A stretch of 7,712 nucleotides of DNA from contig DAOVNE010000049.1 of the NCBI GenBank assembly GCA_030630395.1, forward strand, positions 1 to 7,712, given 5' to 3'. Below the pieces are notes generated by a model. The model had not been told where the DNA came from, made no database searches, and worked only from the letters and a program-made list of their open reading frames with translations. The stretch comes from Candidatus Eiseniibacteriota bacterium (GTDB lineage: Bacteria; Joyebacterota; Joyebacteria; Joyebacterales; Joyebacteraceae). This document shows, one piece after another, positions 1-6,150 of this stretch. How positions within the stretch are numbered: the stretch's first letter is position 1; the number at the start of each line of letters is the position of its first letter. A program made the translations under genes and the position numbers.

Positions 1-602
1 TAGAAGATCCACATCATGATAGGGAGGGGGATCACGGAGAGCCCCGTGAGCTTTGGGTTCATGACGAGCATGGCTCCAAGGCAGAAGATGAGCTTCGAGC
101 TCGACTCGACCGCGCGGAAGATACCCGAGCAGGCGAACCACGAGACCTTCGGCCACTCGGCGATATCGTCAGTCAGGCGCGTGACCACGTCTCCGGTGCG
201 GAATCTACCACCGAAGTGGTAGTCCTTCGTCATGAGCTGGCCGAACACGTCGTCGCGTATGTCACGCTCGAGCCGTGCGTTGATCATGGCGCGGGTGGCG
301 GGGTAGAGGCGTGAGATGAAGTGCCCCACGAGTATGGCGCCCAGGATGACCATAATCCCGCGAATGCTCGCATCTGCTGTGCCGGACTCGAAGATGCCGG
401 AGACCCGGTCAATGACGGTCCTGAAGACGAGCGGATATGCCACCGTCACAGCAGTCGACAGGAGCGTGAATGCCGCCATGAAGACGAGAAGGTATTTGTG
501 TGGGCGCCAGTAGTCCCACATCCACAGGATGTGCTCCTTCAGGCTGAGCTTCGGAGCGCTATCTGTGCCGTCCGTCTGGCGCTTCTCTGTGGTTTCGCTC
601 AT
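1..602 (-). CDS. ABC exporter half-transporter, N-terminal transmembrane part (partial, runs off the left edge)
   Basis: This is probably the second half of a heterodimeric type IV ABC exporter. Only the first 200 residues are visible, and reading continues past base 1 without a stop. After a polar leader (MSETTEKRQTDGTDSAPKLS) come hydrophobic segments at about residues 38-60, 81-98, 153-178 and 184-200. Between them is the cytoplasmic coupling region typical of exporters: YPATRAMINARLERDIRDD at about 100-118, then FGGRFRTGDVVTRLTDDI at about 130-147. The ATG lies inside the stop codon of the upstream half-transporter (ATGA, bases 602-599), so the two are almost certainly co-transcribed and translationally coupled. 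The nucleotide-binding domain lies outside the window, so whether its ATPase site is canonical or degenerate is unknown. The substrate cannot be told; lipids, peptides and drugs are all handled by this fold. Confidence 0.9.
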   Translation of the reverse strand, partial: MSETTEKRQTDGTDSAPKLSLKEHILWMWDYWRPHKYLLVFMAAFTLLSTAVTVAYPLVFRTVIDRVSGIFESGTADASIRGIMVILGAILVGHFISRLYPATRAMINARLERDIRDDVFGQLMTKDYHFGGRFRTGDVVTRLTDDIAEWPKVSWFACSGIFRAVESSSKLIFCLGAMLVMNPKLTGLSVIPLPIMMWIF

Positions 603-2392
603 TCCGTTGCCTGTGCTGCGAATTGCAGATCGAAGAGATCCCTGTACATCCCGTCCTGCGCGTACAGCTCGTCGTGATTGCCCTCTTCTATCAGTTGTCC
701 CTCGTGTAGAACCAATATCCGGTCCGCGCCCGTGACCGTTGAGAGCCGGTGGGCCACGATCAACGACGTGCGTCCCGCAAGCAGGCTGTCGAGGGCATCC
801 TGAAGCCTGCCCTCTGTCACGGGGTCGACGGACGATGTCGCCTCGTCGAGCACGAGGATATCCGGATTGTCGACGATCGCCCGCGCGAAGCAGAGAAGCT
901 GCCGCTCGCCCATCGAGAGGTTGGATCCTCCCTCGGAGAGCTCCGTGTTGTAGCCATCCGGGAGCCGCTCAACCATTCTGCCCGCCTGCACGATCTCTAA
1001 CGCTCGGGCGATCGCGTCGTCCGGGATCTCTTCCCGGAGGACCTTCAGGTTGTCCGTGAGATTCCCGGGGAAGAGATGTATGTCCTGGAGGACGAGGCCG
1101 ATCCTGCGTCTCCACTCCTTCTGTCTGAACTGCCGGATGTCTACACCGTCGAGCGTTATCTTGCCCTCAGTCGGCTCGTAGAATCTCAGAAGGAGATTCG
1201 TGACAGTCGTCTTGCCCCCTCCGGAGAGCCCCACAAGCGCAACCCTCTCTCCGTGCCGAACATCGAAGCTCACATTGTCGAGTGCCGTGGCGCCTCCGTC
1301 GTACTGGAACGTGACGTTCTCAAAGGCCAGCACGTTCCAGTCTGCTGGGATATCCCCGACGGCGTCCTTCCAGTCAGGTGTGCGGGATGGCGTGTCGAGT
1401 ATCGCGAAGACCCGGTCAGCCGACGCGAATGCCCGCTGGATGAAATCAAGCTGCTCCGAGAACATCACGAGCGGCCAGAAGAGACGCCTTGTGTACTCGA
1501 TGAAGAGCACGAGCGTTCCGACCGTCATCGCCACACCGAACGTGTGTCTTGCTCCGATGTAGATGATGACCATGACGGCAGCGATCTCGGCCGAAGAGAA
1601 GGCGCCCCAGAAGGCGTATTCTCTGAAGTAGATTCGGATCTCCTTTGAGTACTTGTCTCTATTGAGGCGCATGAGGTTCATCTGCGCCGTCTCCGTGTAC
1701 CCGAAGATCTGAAGTATCGGAATGCTCTGCACGTACTCGGTGAGGAAGGCCGAGATCCGCGCATAGAGTTTCCGGACGGTGCGGAATGCGCGCCGGATGT
1801 ACCTCAGGAAGAAGTAGGTCGCGAAGACCACCGGACTCATCATTATGATGATCGACAGTGTCACGCGGGCGTCCGCGGCGAGCATGACCGTGATCGTTCC
1901 GCCCAGGAGCACAACGTTCCTCAGAAGCGCCAGAGCCACATCGGAGAAGAGGTGCCGCAGACGCTCGATGTCGCTTTCGACCCTTGCCATGAGCACGCCC
2001 GGGGAGTTCTTGTCGAAGTAGGCGAGCGAGAGTCCCATGAGGTGCGAGAATGTCTGCTCCCTGAGCTCAGTGATTATGGACAGTCCGATCCTCGAGACGA
2101 TCACGACCTGCACGTATGCCGCGCCCATTCCGAGAGCGTAGAGTGCGACATACAGGAGTCCACGGCGGAGCACTCCTCCGCCGTCTCCGGCCGGGATGTC
2201 GGTATCGAGAACGTGTCGGACGATGAGAGGCCCGGCGAGCTCCGCCGCAGCCGTAATGAGCATCAAGAGAGCCGCTCCCACGAGCCTGCGCCTGTGCGGC
2301 CGGAAGAGCGGCAGGATTCTCCGGATCATTGCCCGGAGCGGAAGCCGCTTCGCCTCCTGCTCATCCCCGTGGATGTCTTCGTCCCAGTGCAT
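599..2392 (-). CDS. ABC exporter half-transporter, fused permease-ATPase (MdlB/MsbA-type fold)
   Basis: This 597-aa protein has the usual length for a half-size exporter and should sit in the inner membrane, using ATP to move a substrate out. The transmembrane domain covers about residues 25-325, with hydrophobic stretches near 37-58, 76-98, 155-172, 178-196, 265-281 and 290-312. The nucleotide-binding domain (about 355-597) is complete: A-loop Tyr364, Walker A GLSGGGKT 388-395, Q-loop Gln436, X-loop/signature TELSEGGSNLSMGERQ ending at 498, Walker B ILVLDE 512-517 with catalytic Glu517, D-loop SSVD 520-523 and H-loop His548. This half is therefore expected to be catalytically competent. The ATG at 2392 is the first possible start after an in-frame stop 12 codons upstream (2429-2431). 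No strong Shine-Dalgarno is visible there. Its stop overlaps the start of the next half-transporter, implying a heterodimer. The substrate is unknown. Confidence 0.95.
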   Translation of the reverse strand: MHWDEDIHGDEQEAKRLPLRAMIRRILPLFRPHRRRLVGAALLMLITAAAELAGPLIVRHVLDTDIPAGDGGGVLRRGLLYVALYALGMGAAYVQVVIVSRIGLSIITELREQTFSHLMGLSLAYFDKNSPGVLMARVESDIERLRHLFSDVALALLRNVVLLGGTITVMLAADARVTLSIIIMMSPVVFATYFFLRYIRRAFRTVRKLYARISAFLTEYVQSIPILQIFGYTETAQMNLMRLNRDKYSKEIRIYFREYAFWGAFSSAEIAAVMVIIYIGARHTFGVAMTVGTLVLFIEYTRRLFWPLVMFSEQLDFIQRAFASADRVFAILDTPSRTPDWKDAVGDIPADWNVLAFENVTFQYDGGATALDNVSFDVRHGERVALVGLSGGGKTTVTNLLLRFYEPTEGKITLDGVDIRQFRQKEWRRRIGLVLQDIHLFPGNLTDNLKVLREEIPDDAIARALEIVQAGRMVERLPDGYNTELSEGGSNLSMGERQLLCFARAIVDNPDILVLDEATSSVDPVTEGRLQDALDSLLAGRTSLIVAHRLSTVTGADRILVLHEGQLIEEGNHDELYAQDGMYRDLFDLQFAAQATE

Positions 2393-2514
2393 GACGGATT
2401 CGCCAATTCTGTCCGGGCGGGGCTCGTTTCAGCCGGCGTGGAGTTCGCCGCGCCGGCGGGAGCCGTGCAGCCCCGGATCTCGGGTCGGACGTATGGTTAC
2501 GAGTGGATTGCGCG

Positions 2515-2543
2515 ATAGTACAGGCCTCGGGAGGAGCATGCAA
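2515..2543 (-). promoter_or_regulatory. Candidate promoter for the ABC exporter operon
   Basis: Read on the minus strand, TTGCAT (2543-2538) is followed after exactly 17 bases by TACTAT (2520-2515), a sigma70-like arrangement. The -35 matches TTGACA at only three positions and the -10 matches TATAAT at four. It lies about 120 bases upstream of the ATG at 2392. The spacing is ideal, but the hexamers are weak and the host's sigma preference is unknown. Confidence 0.3.
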
Positions 2544-2580
2544 AGCAATAGCCGGCCCGCCGGTGGGAGACTCCAGCTCC

Positions 2581-2609
2581 TTGACCGGCCCCGCCGATTG
2601 TGGTATCCT
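2581..2609 (+). promoter_or_regulatory. Candidate sigma70-type promoter for the LVIVD-repeat gene
   Basis: TTGACC (2581-2586; five of six consensus -35 bases) is followed by a 17-base spacer and TATCCT (2604-2609; four of six -10 bases). Transcription would start near 2616, giving an mRNA leader of about 43 bases before the GTG at 2659. The position, just upstream of a strong Shine-Dalgarno and oriented away from the ABC operon promoter, supports the call. Confidence 0.5.
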
Positions 2610-2647
2610 TGATTGGTATCGCTGATTCGCACATCCGTGGTGGAGAG

Positions 2648-2652
2648 GGAGG
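2648..2652 (+). promoter_or_regulatory. Ribosome binding site that fixes a GTG start
   Basis: GGAGG sits six bases before GTG at 2659, an ideal Shine-Dalgarno spacing. This makes GTG rather than a later ATG the start, and the resulting N-terminus is a good signal peptide. An ATG at 2654 lies in another frame and too close to the site to compete. Confidence 0.75.
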
Positions 2653-2658
2653 AATGCC

Positions 2659-5217
2659 GTGGAGAAGTGGAGGTTCATACTCCGACAGCTTGTCACGCTG
2701 CTCCTGGTCGCGTTCGCGGCTTCTGCGAGCGCGGACGTTCACATCTTCTCTGAGGACTTCTTCGACGCGGAGTTCAAGGATGTCACCGCCACGACCGCGG
2801 TCTGGGACACGGCCCTCGGACGGATAGAACTCCCGCTCTTCGAGATCGGAATGGTGGGAAACACCGGTCTTGCAGGCTTGGGTCTTCGGGTTGAGGTCGT
2901 CGGTGACATTGCATATGTCGCTGCCGATGCGGGTGGGCTCCTTGTCATCGACATCAGCGATCCCACCGATCCTCTTGTCATTGGGAGCTACGAAACGCCG
3001 GGTGATGCAAGGGACGTCGCCGTGGCCGGGAATCTCGCATTCGTGGCCGACCGGCTTGCGGGGCTTCAGATCATAGGCATAGACGATCCCCTGATTCCTG
3101 AATCCGTCGGCAGTTGCGCCATGCCCACGGTGGCTCTTGCTGTCGAAGTGTCCGGCGACTATGCGTACGTCGCAGCAGGTGAGGATGGCCTCCGAGTCGT
3201 CGACATCAGCGATCCGACCGCTCCCTTCCTGGCGGGTGCGCTGGAGCTTGCCAGTGAATCCGTGGACATCACCTTAAGCGGCCGCACCGCCTTTGTGGCC
3301 GCAAAAGGTAGTGGACTCTTCATCATCGACATCAGTGATCCCACGGTTCCTCTGAACGCAGGGAAACACCTGACGCCTGGGGACGTGTACACCGTGGCCG
3401 TGGACGGGGACATCGCCTACGTCGCGGGTTTCAGCGTTGAATGGCCTCCTCCCAGTGAGTCGTTCTTCCAGACCGTTGATATCAGCGCTCATGACAACTC
3501 CTGGGCAATTGGCACGATACTGGGATGCGGACAGCCGAGCGGCATGTCCGTCGCAGGTGACCGCGTATATGTTGCCGACTGGGCGGACGGACTCCTGGTC
3601 ATAGACGTCAGCGATCTTGCCGCACCGGTTGTCGAGGGCGAACTCGGCTCTGCGATGGGGCCACGTGGCGTATCCGTCGTCGGCGCTCACGCATACCTGG
3701 CAGATACGGCAGATGGTCTCAACGTAGTGCGCGTGGGGTCGCCCGTGCCTCCGGGAACGATAGCCTTCATCGATACCCCAGGCGATGCGTTTGGGATCGT
3801 GGTGGAAGGAAACCACTGCTTCGTGGGGGATCAGCTCGCTGGTCTTCAGATCATAGATATCACGAACCCGCTTGTCCCGGTACTTGCTTCAGACGTTGAT
3901 ACGCCTGGCAGATCGTATGGATTGGACGTGGCCGGCAACTACTGCTATGTCGCCGACGGCGGATTCGGCCTTCGCGTGGTCGACGTGACCGATATCGATA
4001 TGCCGGTTGAGGTCGGAAGCTACAACTCTCCTGGATTCGCGTACGATGCTGAGGCGTTCGGGAATATCGTGTTCCTGGCTGACGGGAACGCAGGCGTTGG
4101 GACCTACGATGTCACGGACCCCGAGAACCCGCTGCCGGTTGGTCTCTGCGACACACCTGGCACGGCCTACAGCATTGCCGTGGACGGAGACATGATCTAC
4201 CTGGCTGACCGCTACGGTGGCCTTCAGGTGCTCAATGCGAGCGATCCCGAGACCCTGGAGATAGTCGGGAGCTCCGACGCCCCGCAGGACGCGCGAGGAG
4301 TCGAGGTCCGCGGAGACATCGCGTATGTGGCCGATGCCGGTTCGGGGCTCAGGATCATCGACATAAGTAGTCCATCCGATCCGGTTCAGATGGCATCACT
4401 GAACATCGCTGCCGGCGCCTACGGGATTGCCGTCTGCGGCGACAGGGCATACGTCGCTCTGGGTGTGTGGGGGTTCGAGGCCGTGGACATCTCGAATCCG
4501 TCGAGTCCATTCTCTGTCGGGCACAGCGATGTGGATGACTGGGCCTACGGCGTGGCGTTGGCGGGTGACTACGCATACATCTCGGACAGCGAGTCCGGGG
4601 TGAAGGTGATGGAGGTTCTCCAGCACCGTCTGGAAATCGAACAGGACTTCGTGATGTCGCTTCCCATCGGGACGACCACCGGCGAGATCATAAACGTGGA
4701 GATAGAGACGACTCAAACAGACTCCATCCGCTGGGAGATGAGCGCCGATGGCGGAGCCGCTTGGGAGGAGGTTGTTCCGGGTGGCAGACCCCTTGTATTT
4801 CAGAATCCCGGCGACACGATTCTCTGGAGGGCTGAACTCGTCTACATGAACTTCGGAGACTTCCCGTCCTGCAACGAGCTTGTCGTTACGTGGACCGCTG
4901 ATGAGACCGGTGTCGGTCACGATCCTGAGATACCAAGTTCGTTCGCCCTTTATCAGAACAGACCGAATCCCTTCGGTCCCACAACGAGAATCCAGTACGA
5001 CGTGCCCGCCGGAGGGGGAGTGGTGACACTTGATATCTTCGACGTGAGAGGGAGACTTGTCAGGAAACTCGAACGTCAGAATGAGTCGCCGGGTCGCAGG
5101 GAGGTGGTCTGGGATGGGCGGAACTCGAGTGGAGATCATGTCGCGGCGGGCGTCTACTTCTACAGGCTCGAAGGCTCCGGATTCAGGCAGGAACGGAAGA
5201 TGATCGTGCTCAGGTGA
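2659..5217 (+). CDS. Secreted LVIVD-repeat double beta-propeller protein with FlgD/T9SS-type C-terminal sorting domain
   Basis: This 852-aa protein begins at GTG behind a good GGAGG. Domains in order: a Sec signal peptide (about 1-26, hydrophobic core LVTLLLVAFAASASA, likely cut after ASA); a short segment with the motif TTAVWDTALGRIELP (45-59); fourteen LVIVD repeats (82 to about 656) with the pattern GDxAYVAD..GLxVIDISDPxxP; a beta-rich module (about 657-750) with SIRWEMSADGGAAWEEV and ILWRAEL; and a C-terminal FlgD-like/Por sorting domain (about 757-852) with LYQNRPNPFGPTTRIQYDVP, DIFDVRGRLVRKL, VAAGVYFYRL and final KMIVLR. LVIVD proteins are predicted surface beta-propellers with no assigned enzyme activity, so binding or scaffold roles are likely. 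The tail implies export by a type IX-like system and processing or surface attachment. The gene is monocistronic, with its own candidate promoter and a terminator hairpin 32 bases after the stop. Domain calls are confident; the biological role is unknown. Confidence 0.95.
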   Translation: MEKWRFILRQLVTLLLVAFAASASADVHIFSEDFFDAEFKDVTATTAVWDTALGRIELPLFEIGMVGNTGLAGLGLRVEVVGDIAYVAADAGGLLVIDISDPTDPLVIGSYETPGDARDVAVAGNLAFVADRLAGLQIIGIDDPLIPESVGSCAMPTVALAVEVSGDYAYVAAGEDGLRVVDISDPTAPFLAGALELASESVDITLSGRTAFVAAKGSGLFIIDISDPTVPLNAGKHLTPGDVYTVAVDGDIAYVAGFSVEWPPPSESFFQTVDISAHDNSWAIGTILGCGQPSGMSVAGDRVYVADWADGLLVIDVSDLAAPVVEGELGSAMGPRGVSVVGAHAYLADTADGLNVVRVGSPVPPGTIAFIDTPGDAFGIVVEGNHCFVGDQLAGLQIIDITNPLVPVLASDVDTPGRSYGLDVAGNYCYVADGGFGLRVVDVTDIDMPVEVGSYNSPGFAYDAEAFGNIVFLADGNAGVGTYDVTDPENPLPVGLCDTPGTAYSIAVDGDMIYLADRYGGLQVLNASDPETLEIVGSSDAPQDARGVEVRGDIAYVADAGSGLRIIDISSPSDPVQMASLNIAAGAYGIAVCGDRAYVALGVWGFEAVDISNPSSPFSVGHSDVDDWAYGVALAGDYAYISDSESGVKVMEVLQHRLEIEQDFVMSLPIGTTTGEIINVEIETTQTDSIRWEMSADGGAAWEEVVPGGRPLVFQNPGDTILWRAELVYMNFGDFPSCNELVVTWTADETGVGHDPEIPSSFALYQNRPNPFGPTTRIQYDVPAGGGVVTLDIFDVRGRLVRKLERQNESPGRREVVWDGRNSSGDHVAAGVYFYRLEGSGFRQERKMIVLR
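2902..4626 (+). repeat. Fourteen in-frame LVIVD repeats of 126 bp (42 aa), one lengthened by 24 bp
   Basis: The conserved blade-starting glycine falls at residues 82, 124, 166, 208, 250, 300, 342, 384, 426, 468, 510, 552, 594 and 636. Every step is 42 residues except 250 to 300, which is 50. At the DNA level the core tcgacatcagcgatcc recurs almost unchanged in repeats 1 and 3 (from about 2948 and 3200), and one base differs in repeat 4 (about 3326), so these copies are the most alike. Repeats 7 and 14 lose the DISDP core. The stretch before repeat 1 (residues 62-81) resembles the second half of a repeat and could complete the last blade of a propeller. Confidence 0.9.
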
Positions 5218-5248
5218 TGCGGCACGAAGCGAGCGAGACAAGAATAGA

Positions 5249-5278
5249 AGAAGGCCCGACCGGATGGTCGGGCCTTCT
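5249..5278. terminator. Bidirectional intrinsic terminator between convergent genes
   Basis: A perfect 13-bp inverted repeat (5249-5261 with 5266-5278) encloses a four-base GGAT loop. On the plus strand it is followed by the pyrimidine-rich CTCTTCGTTATT, and on the minus strand by TTCTATTCTTGT. It lies between the stop of the LVIVD gene (5217) and the stop of the convergent secreted-protein gene (5349), so it can end both transcripts. The T-tracts are imperfect, but the stem is long and GC-rich. Confidence 0.85.
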
Positions 5279-5348
5279 CTTCGTTATTGGCTCCTGCCAG
5301 AGAGCTGCAAGCGCACATGCTGCGCCTTGTCCCCTCAGGCAACGTGCT

Positions 5349-5939
5349 CTATCTGAACATCGCTTTGATGCTGCCCCAGCTCGTCTCCTCGACCGGTACT
5401 TCGCCCGTCACCTCGACGTTGTCGACCTCCCAGTACCACTCCCAGTCGTCAGGTGCGGGATCCCAGTAGTGGAAGCGAATACGGGCGGTCGCACCGGCGT
5501 ACGCGCCGAGATCGATGATCACATGCTCGCCCGGAAGCGCCTTGAATCCACCATGGTCCTCGTTCCACTGAAGCAGGTTGACCCAGCCGGCGCCAACGTC
5601 GATGTCGGTGTCGGCGAAATCCTCGCTGGCGTAGTTCTGGTAGTTTGAGTCGTACACGAGCGTGGCTTCGTCCGGGACAATGAAGCTGGGTGTGATGAGC
5701 TCTGTGTCGAAGTCGGCCGTGCCGTACGTGTCAGAGTTGACGTCGGCGCACATGCCGTCGCCGCCCGTCCAGTTATCATCGCCCCAGGCCACGTTGGTGT
5801 CCCAGATGCAGCCGGTGCCGGCGTTGTCGATAATCGTCCAGCTTCCCGGGATACCGGCATTGAAATCTTCCGTGAAGGCCTGTCCCCACGCCGGAGCCGC
5901 CGCGAGTATCAGGACCATCACGATAGCAAGGGATCTCAT
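5349..5939 (-). CDS. Small secreted MAM/choice-of-anchor J-like protein, paralog A, with WGxIKAxxR tail
   Basis: This 196-aa protein has a clear signal peptide (MRSLAIVMVLILAAAPAWGQ, likely cut after about Gln20). The mature part is a single beta-rich domain resembling the choice-of-anchor J/cleaved-adhesin (MAM-like jelly-roll) families: EDFNAGIPGSWTIID at the start, WDTN 46-49, DNWTGG 55-60, NYQN 99-102, WNEDHG 125-130, RFHYWDP 155-161 and a closing strand WYWEVDNVEV 168-177. Such domains act in binding or adhesion; no catalytic residues are recognised. Cys44 and Cys64 could form a disulfide. The protein ends in SWGSIKAMFR, shared with its upstream neighbour, and has no FlgD tail. An ATG 24 codons earlier exists, but the start at 5939 has AGGAGG seven bases upstream and opens directly into the signal peptide. 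It is a tandem duplicate of the gene at 6151-6747: by hand, about 84 of about 175 aligned residues are identical. Family assignment is moderate; the role is unknown. Confidence 0.85.
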   Translation of the reverse strand: MRSLAIVMVLILAAAPAWGQAFTEDFNAGIPGSWTIIDNAGTGCIWDTNVAWGDDNWTGGDGMCADVNSDTYGTADFDTELITPSFIVPDEATLVYDSNYQNYASEDFADTDIDVGAGWVNLLQWNEDHGGFKALPGEHVIIDLGAYAGATARIRFHYWDPAPDDWEWYWEVDNVEVTGEVPVEETSWGSIKAMFR

Positions 5940-5946
5940 CTTCCGT

Positions 5947-5952
5947 CCTCCT
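5947..5952 (-). promoter_or_regulatory. Ribosome binding site that fixes the start of secreted paralog A
   Basis: On the minus strand AGGAGG ends seven bases before the ATG at 5939. This supports the shorter reading frame that begins with the signal peptide over the 24-residue longer frame starting at 6011, whose extension is arginine-rich and would bury the signal sequence. Confidence 0.75.
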
Positions 5953-5964
5953 CGATTCAGATCA

Positions 5965-5989
5965 GGCAACCCGTTGTGTCGAGGTTGCC
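5965..5989 (-). other. Possible leader hairpin upstream of secreted paralog A
   Basis: GGCAACC and GGTTGCC (7 bp each) are separated by an 11-base loop and lie just upstream of the AGGAGG ribosome binding site, inside the expected mRNA leader. No T-run follows it, so it is not a convincing terminator. It could modulate translation or be chance; a 7-bp stem in a GC-rich 211-bp gap is weak evidence on its own. Confidence 0.25.
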
Positions 5990-6101
5990 GTCGACAGTGT
6001 GTCCATCGCACTGGACCTTCCAGAACCGCTCATCGTCACCTCCACGCTTGGGGCAATCGAGACACGGACAATGCGCTGCAGGTTATCTGAACATTACTCA
6101 T

Positions 6102-6130
6102 AGTCTACCGCATCTGGGACCGTCATGCAA
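6102..6130 (-). promoter_or_regulatory. Candidate promoter for secreted paralog A
   Basis: On the minus strand TTGCAT (6130-6125), a 17-base spacer and TAGACT (6107-6102) form a weak sigma70-like promoter within the 211-bp gap between the two paralogs. The -35 element is the same TTGCATG string found upstream of the ABC operon. No terminator is seen after the upstream paralog, so read-through from it is also possible. Confidence 0.25.
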
Positions 6131-6150
6131 GGGGGAATCGCAGGTTCTTG

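Noticed and set aside
1076..1648. 190-codon plus-strand frame within the ABC exporter gene, and a similar 188-codon frame at 1952-2518
   Set aside because: Both are antisense to intact ABC exporter coding sequence and have no family resemblance; open frames of this size are expected opposite GC-rich genes.
2361..2742. Short minus-strand frames in the divergent gap upstream of the ABC operon (for example 2361-2696 and 2497-2742)
   Set aside because: They overlap the promoters and the start of the LVIVD gene, are Arg/Pro/Ser-rich and have no ribosome binding site or motif.
3274..3816. 180-codon minus-strand frame opposite the LVIVD repeats
   Set aside because: It is kept open by the periodic composition of the repeats on the other strand; there is no ribosome binding site or motif.
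4396..5241. 281-codon open frame on the minus strand opposite the LVIVD gene
   Set aside because: It lies wholly antisense to well-supported domains, has a shadow-like composition rich in Arg, His and Pro, no recognisable motif, and runs across the transcript end.
5307..5327. GCGCA/TGCGC hairpin downstream of secreted paralog A
   Set aside because: The stem is short and bulged with no T-run on either strand; the strong inverted repeat at 5249-5278 already accounts for termination.
5940..6011. 24-residue N-terminal extension of secreted paralog A
   Set aside because: The extension is arginine-rich and would precede the signal peptide, while the internal ATG has AGGAGG at ideal spacing and matches the start layout of paralog B.
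6083..6094. Minus-strand ATG TTC AGA TAA, echoing the MFR-stop end of paralog A, as a possible relic of a third copy
   Set aside because: An in-frame TGA sits two codons upstream and the preceding bases match paralog A little better than chance; too short to support a remnant.
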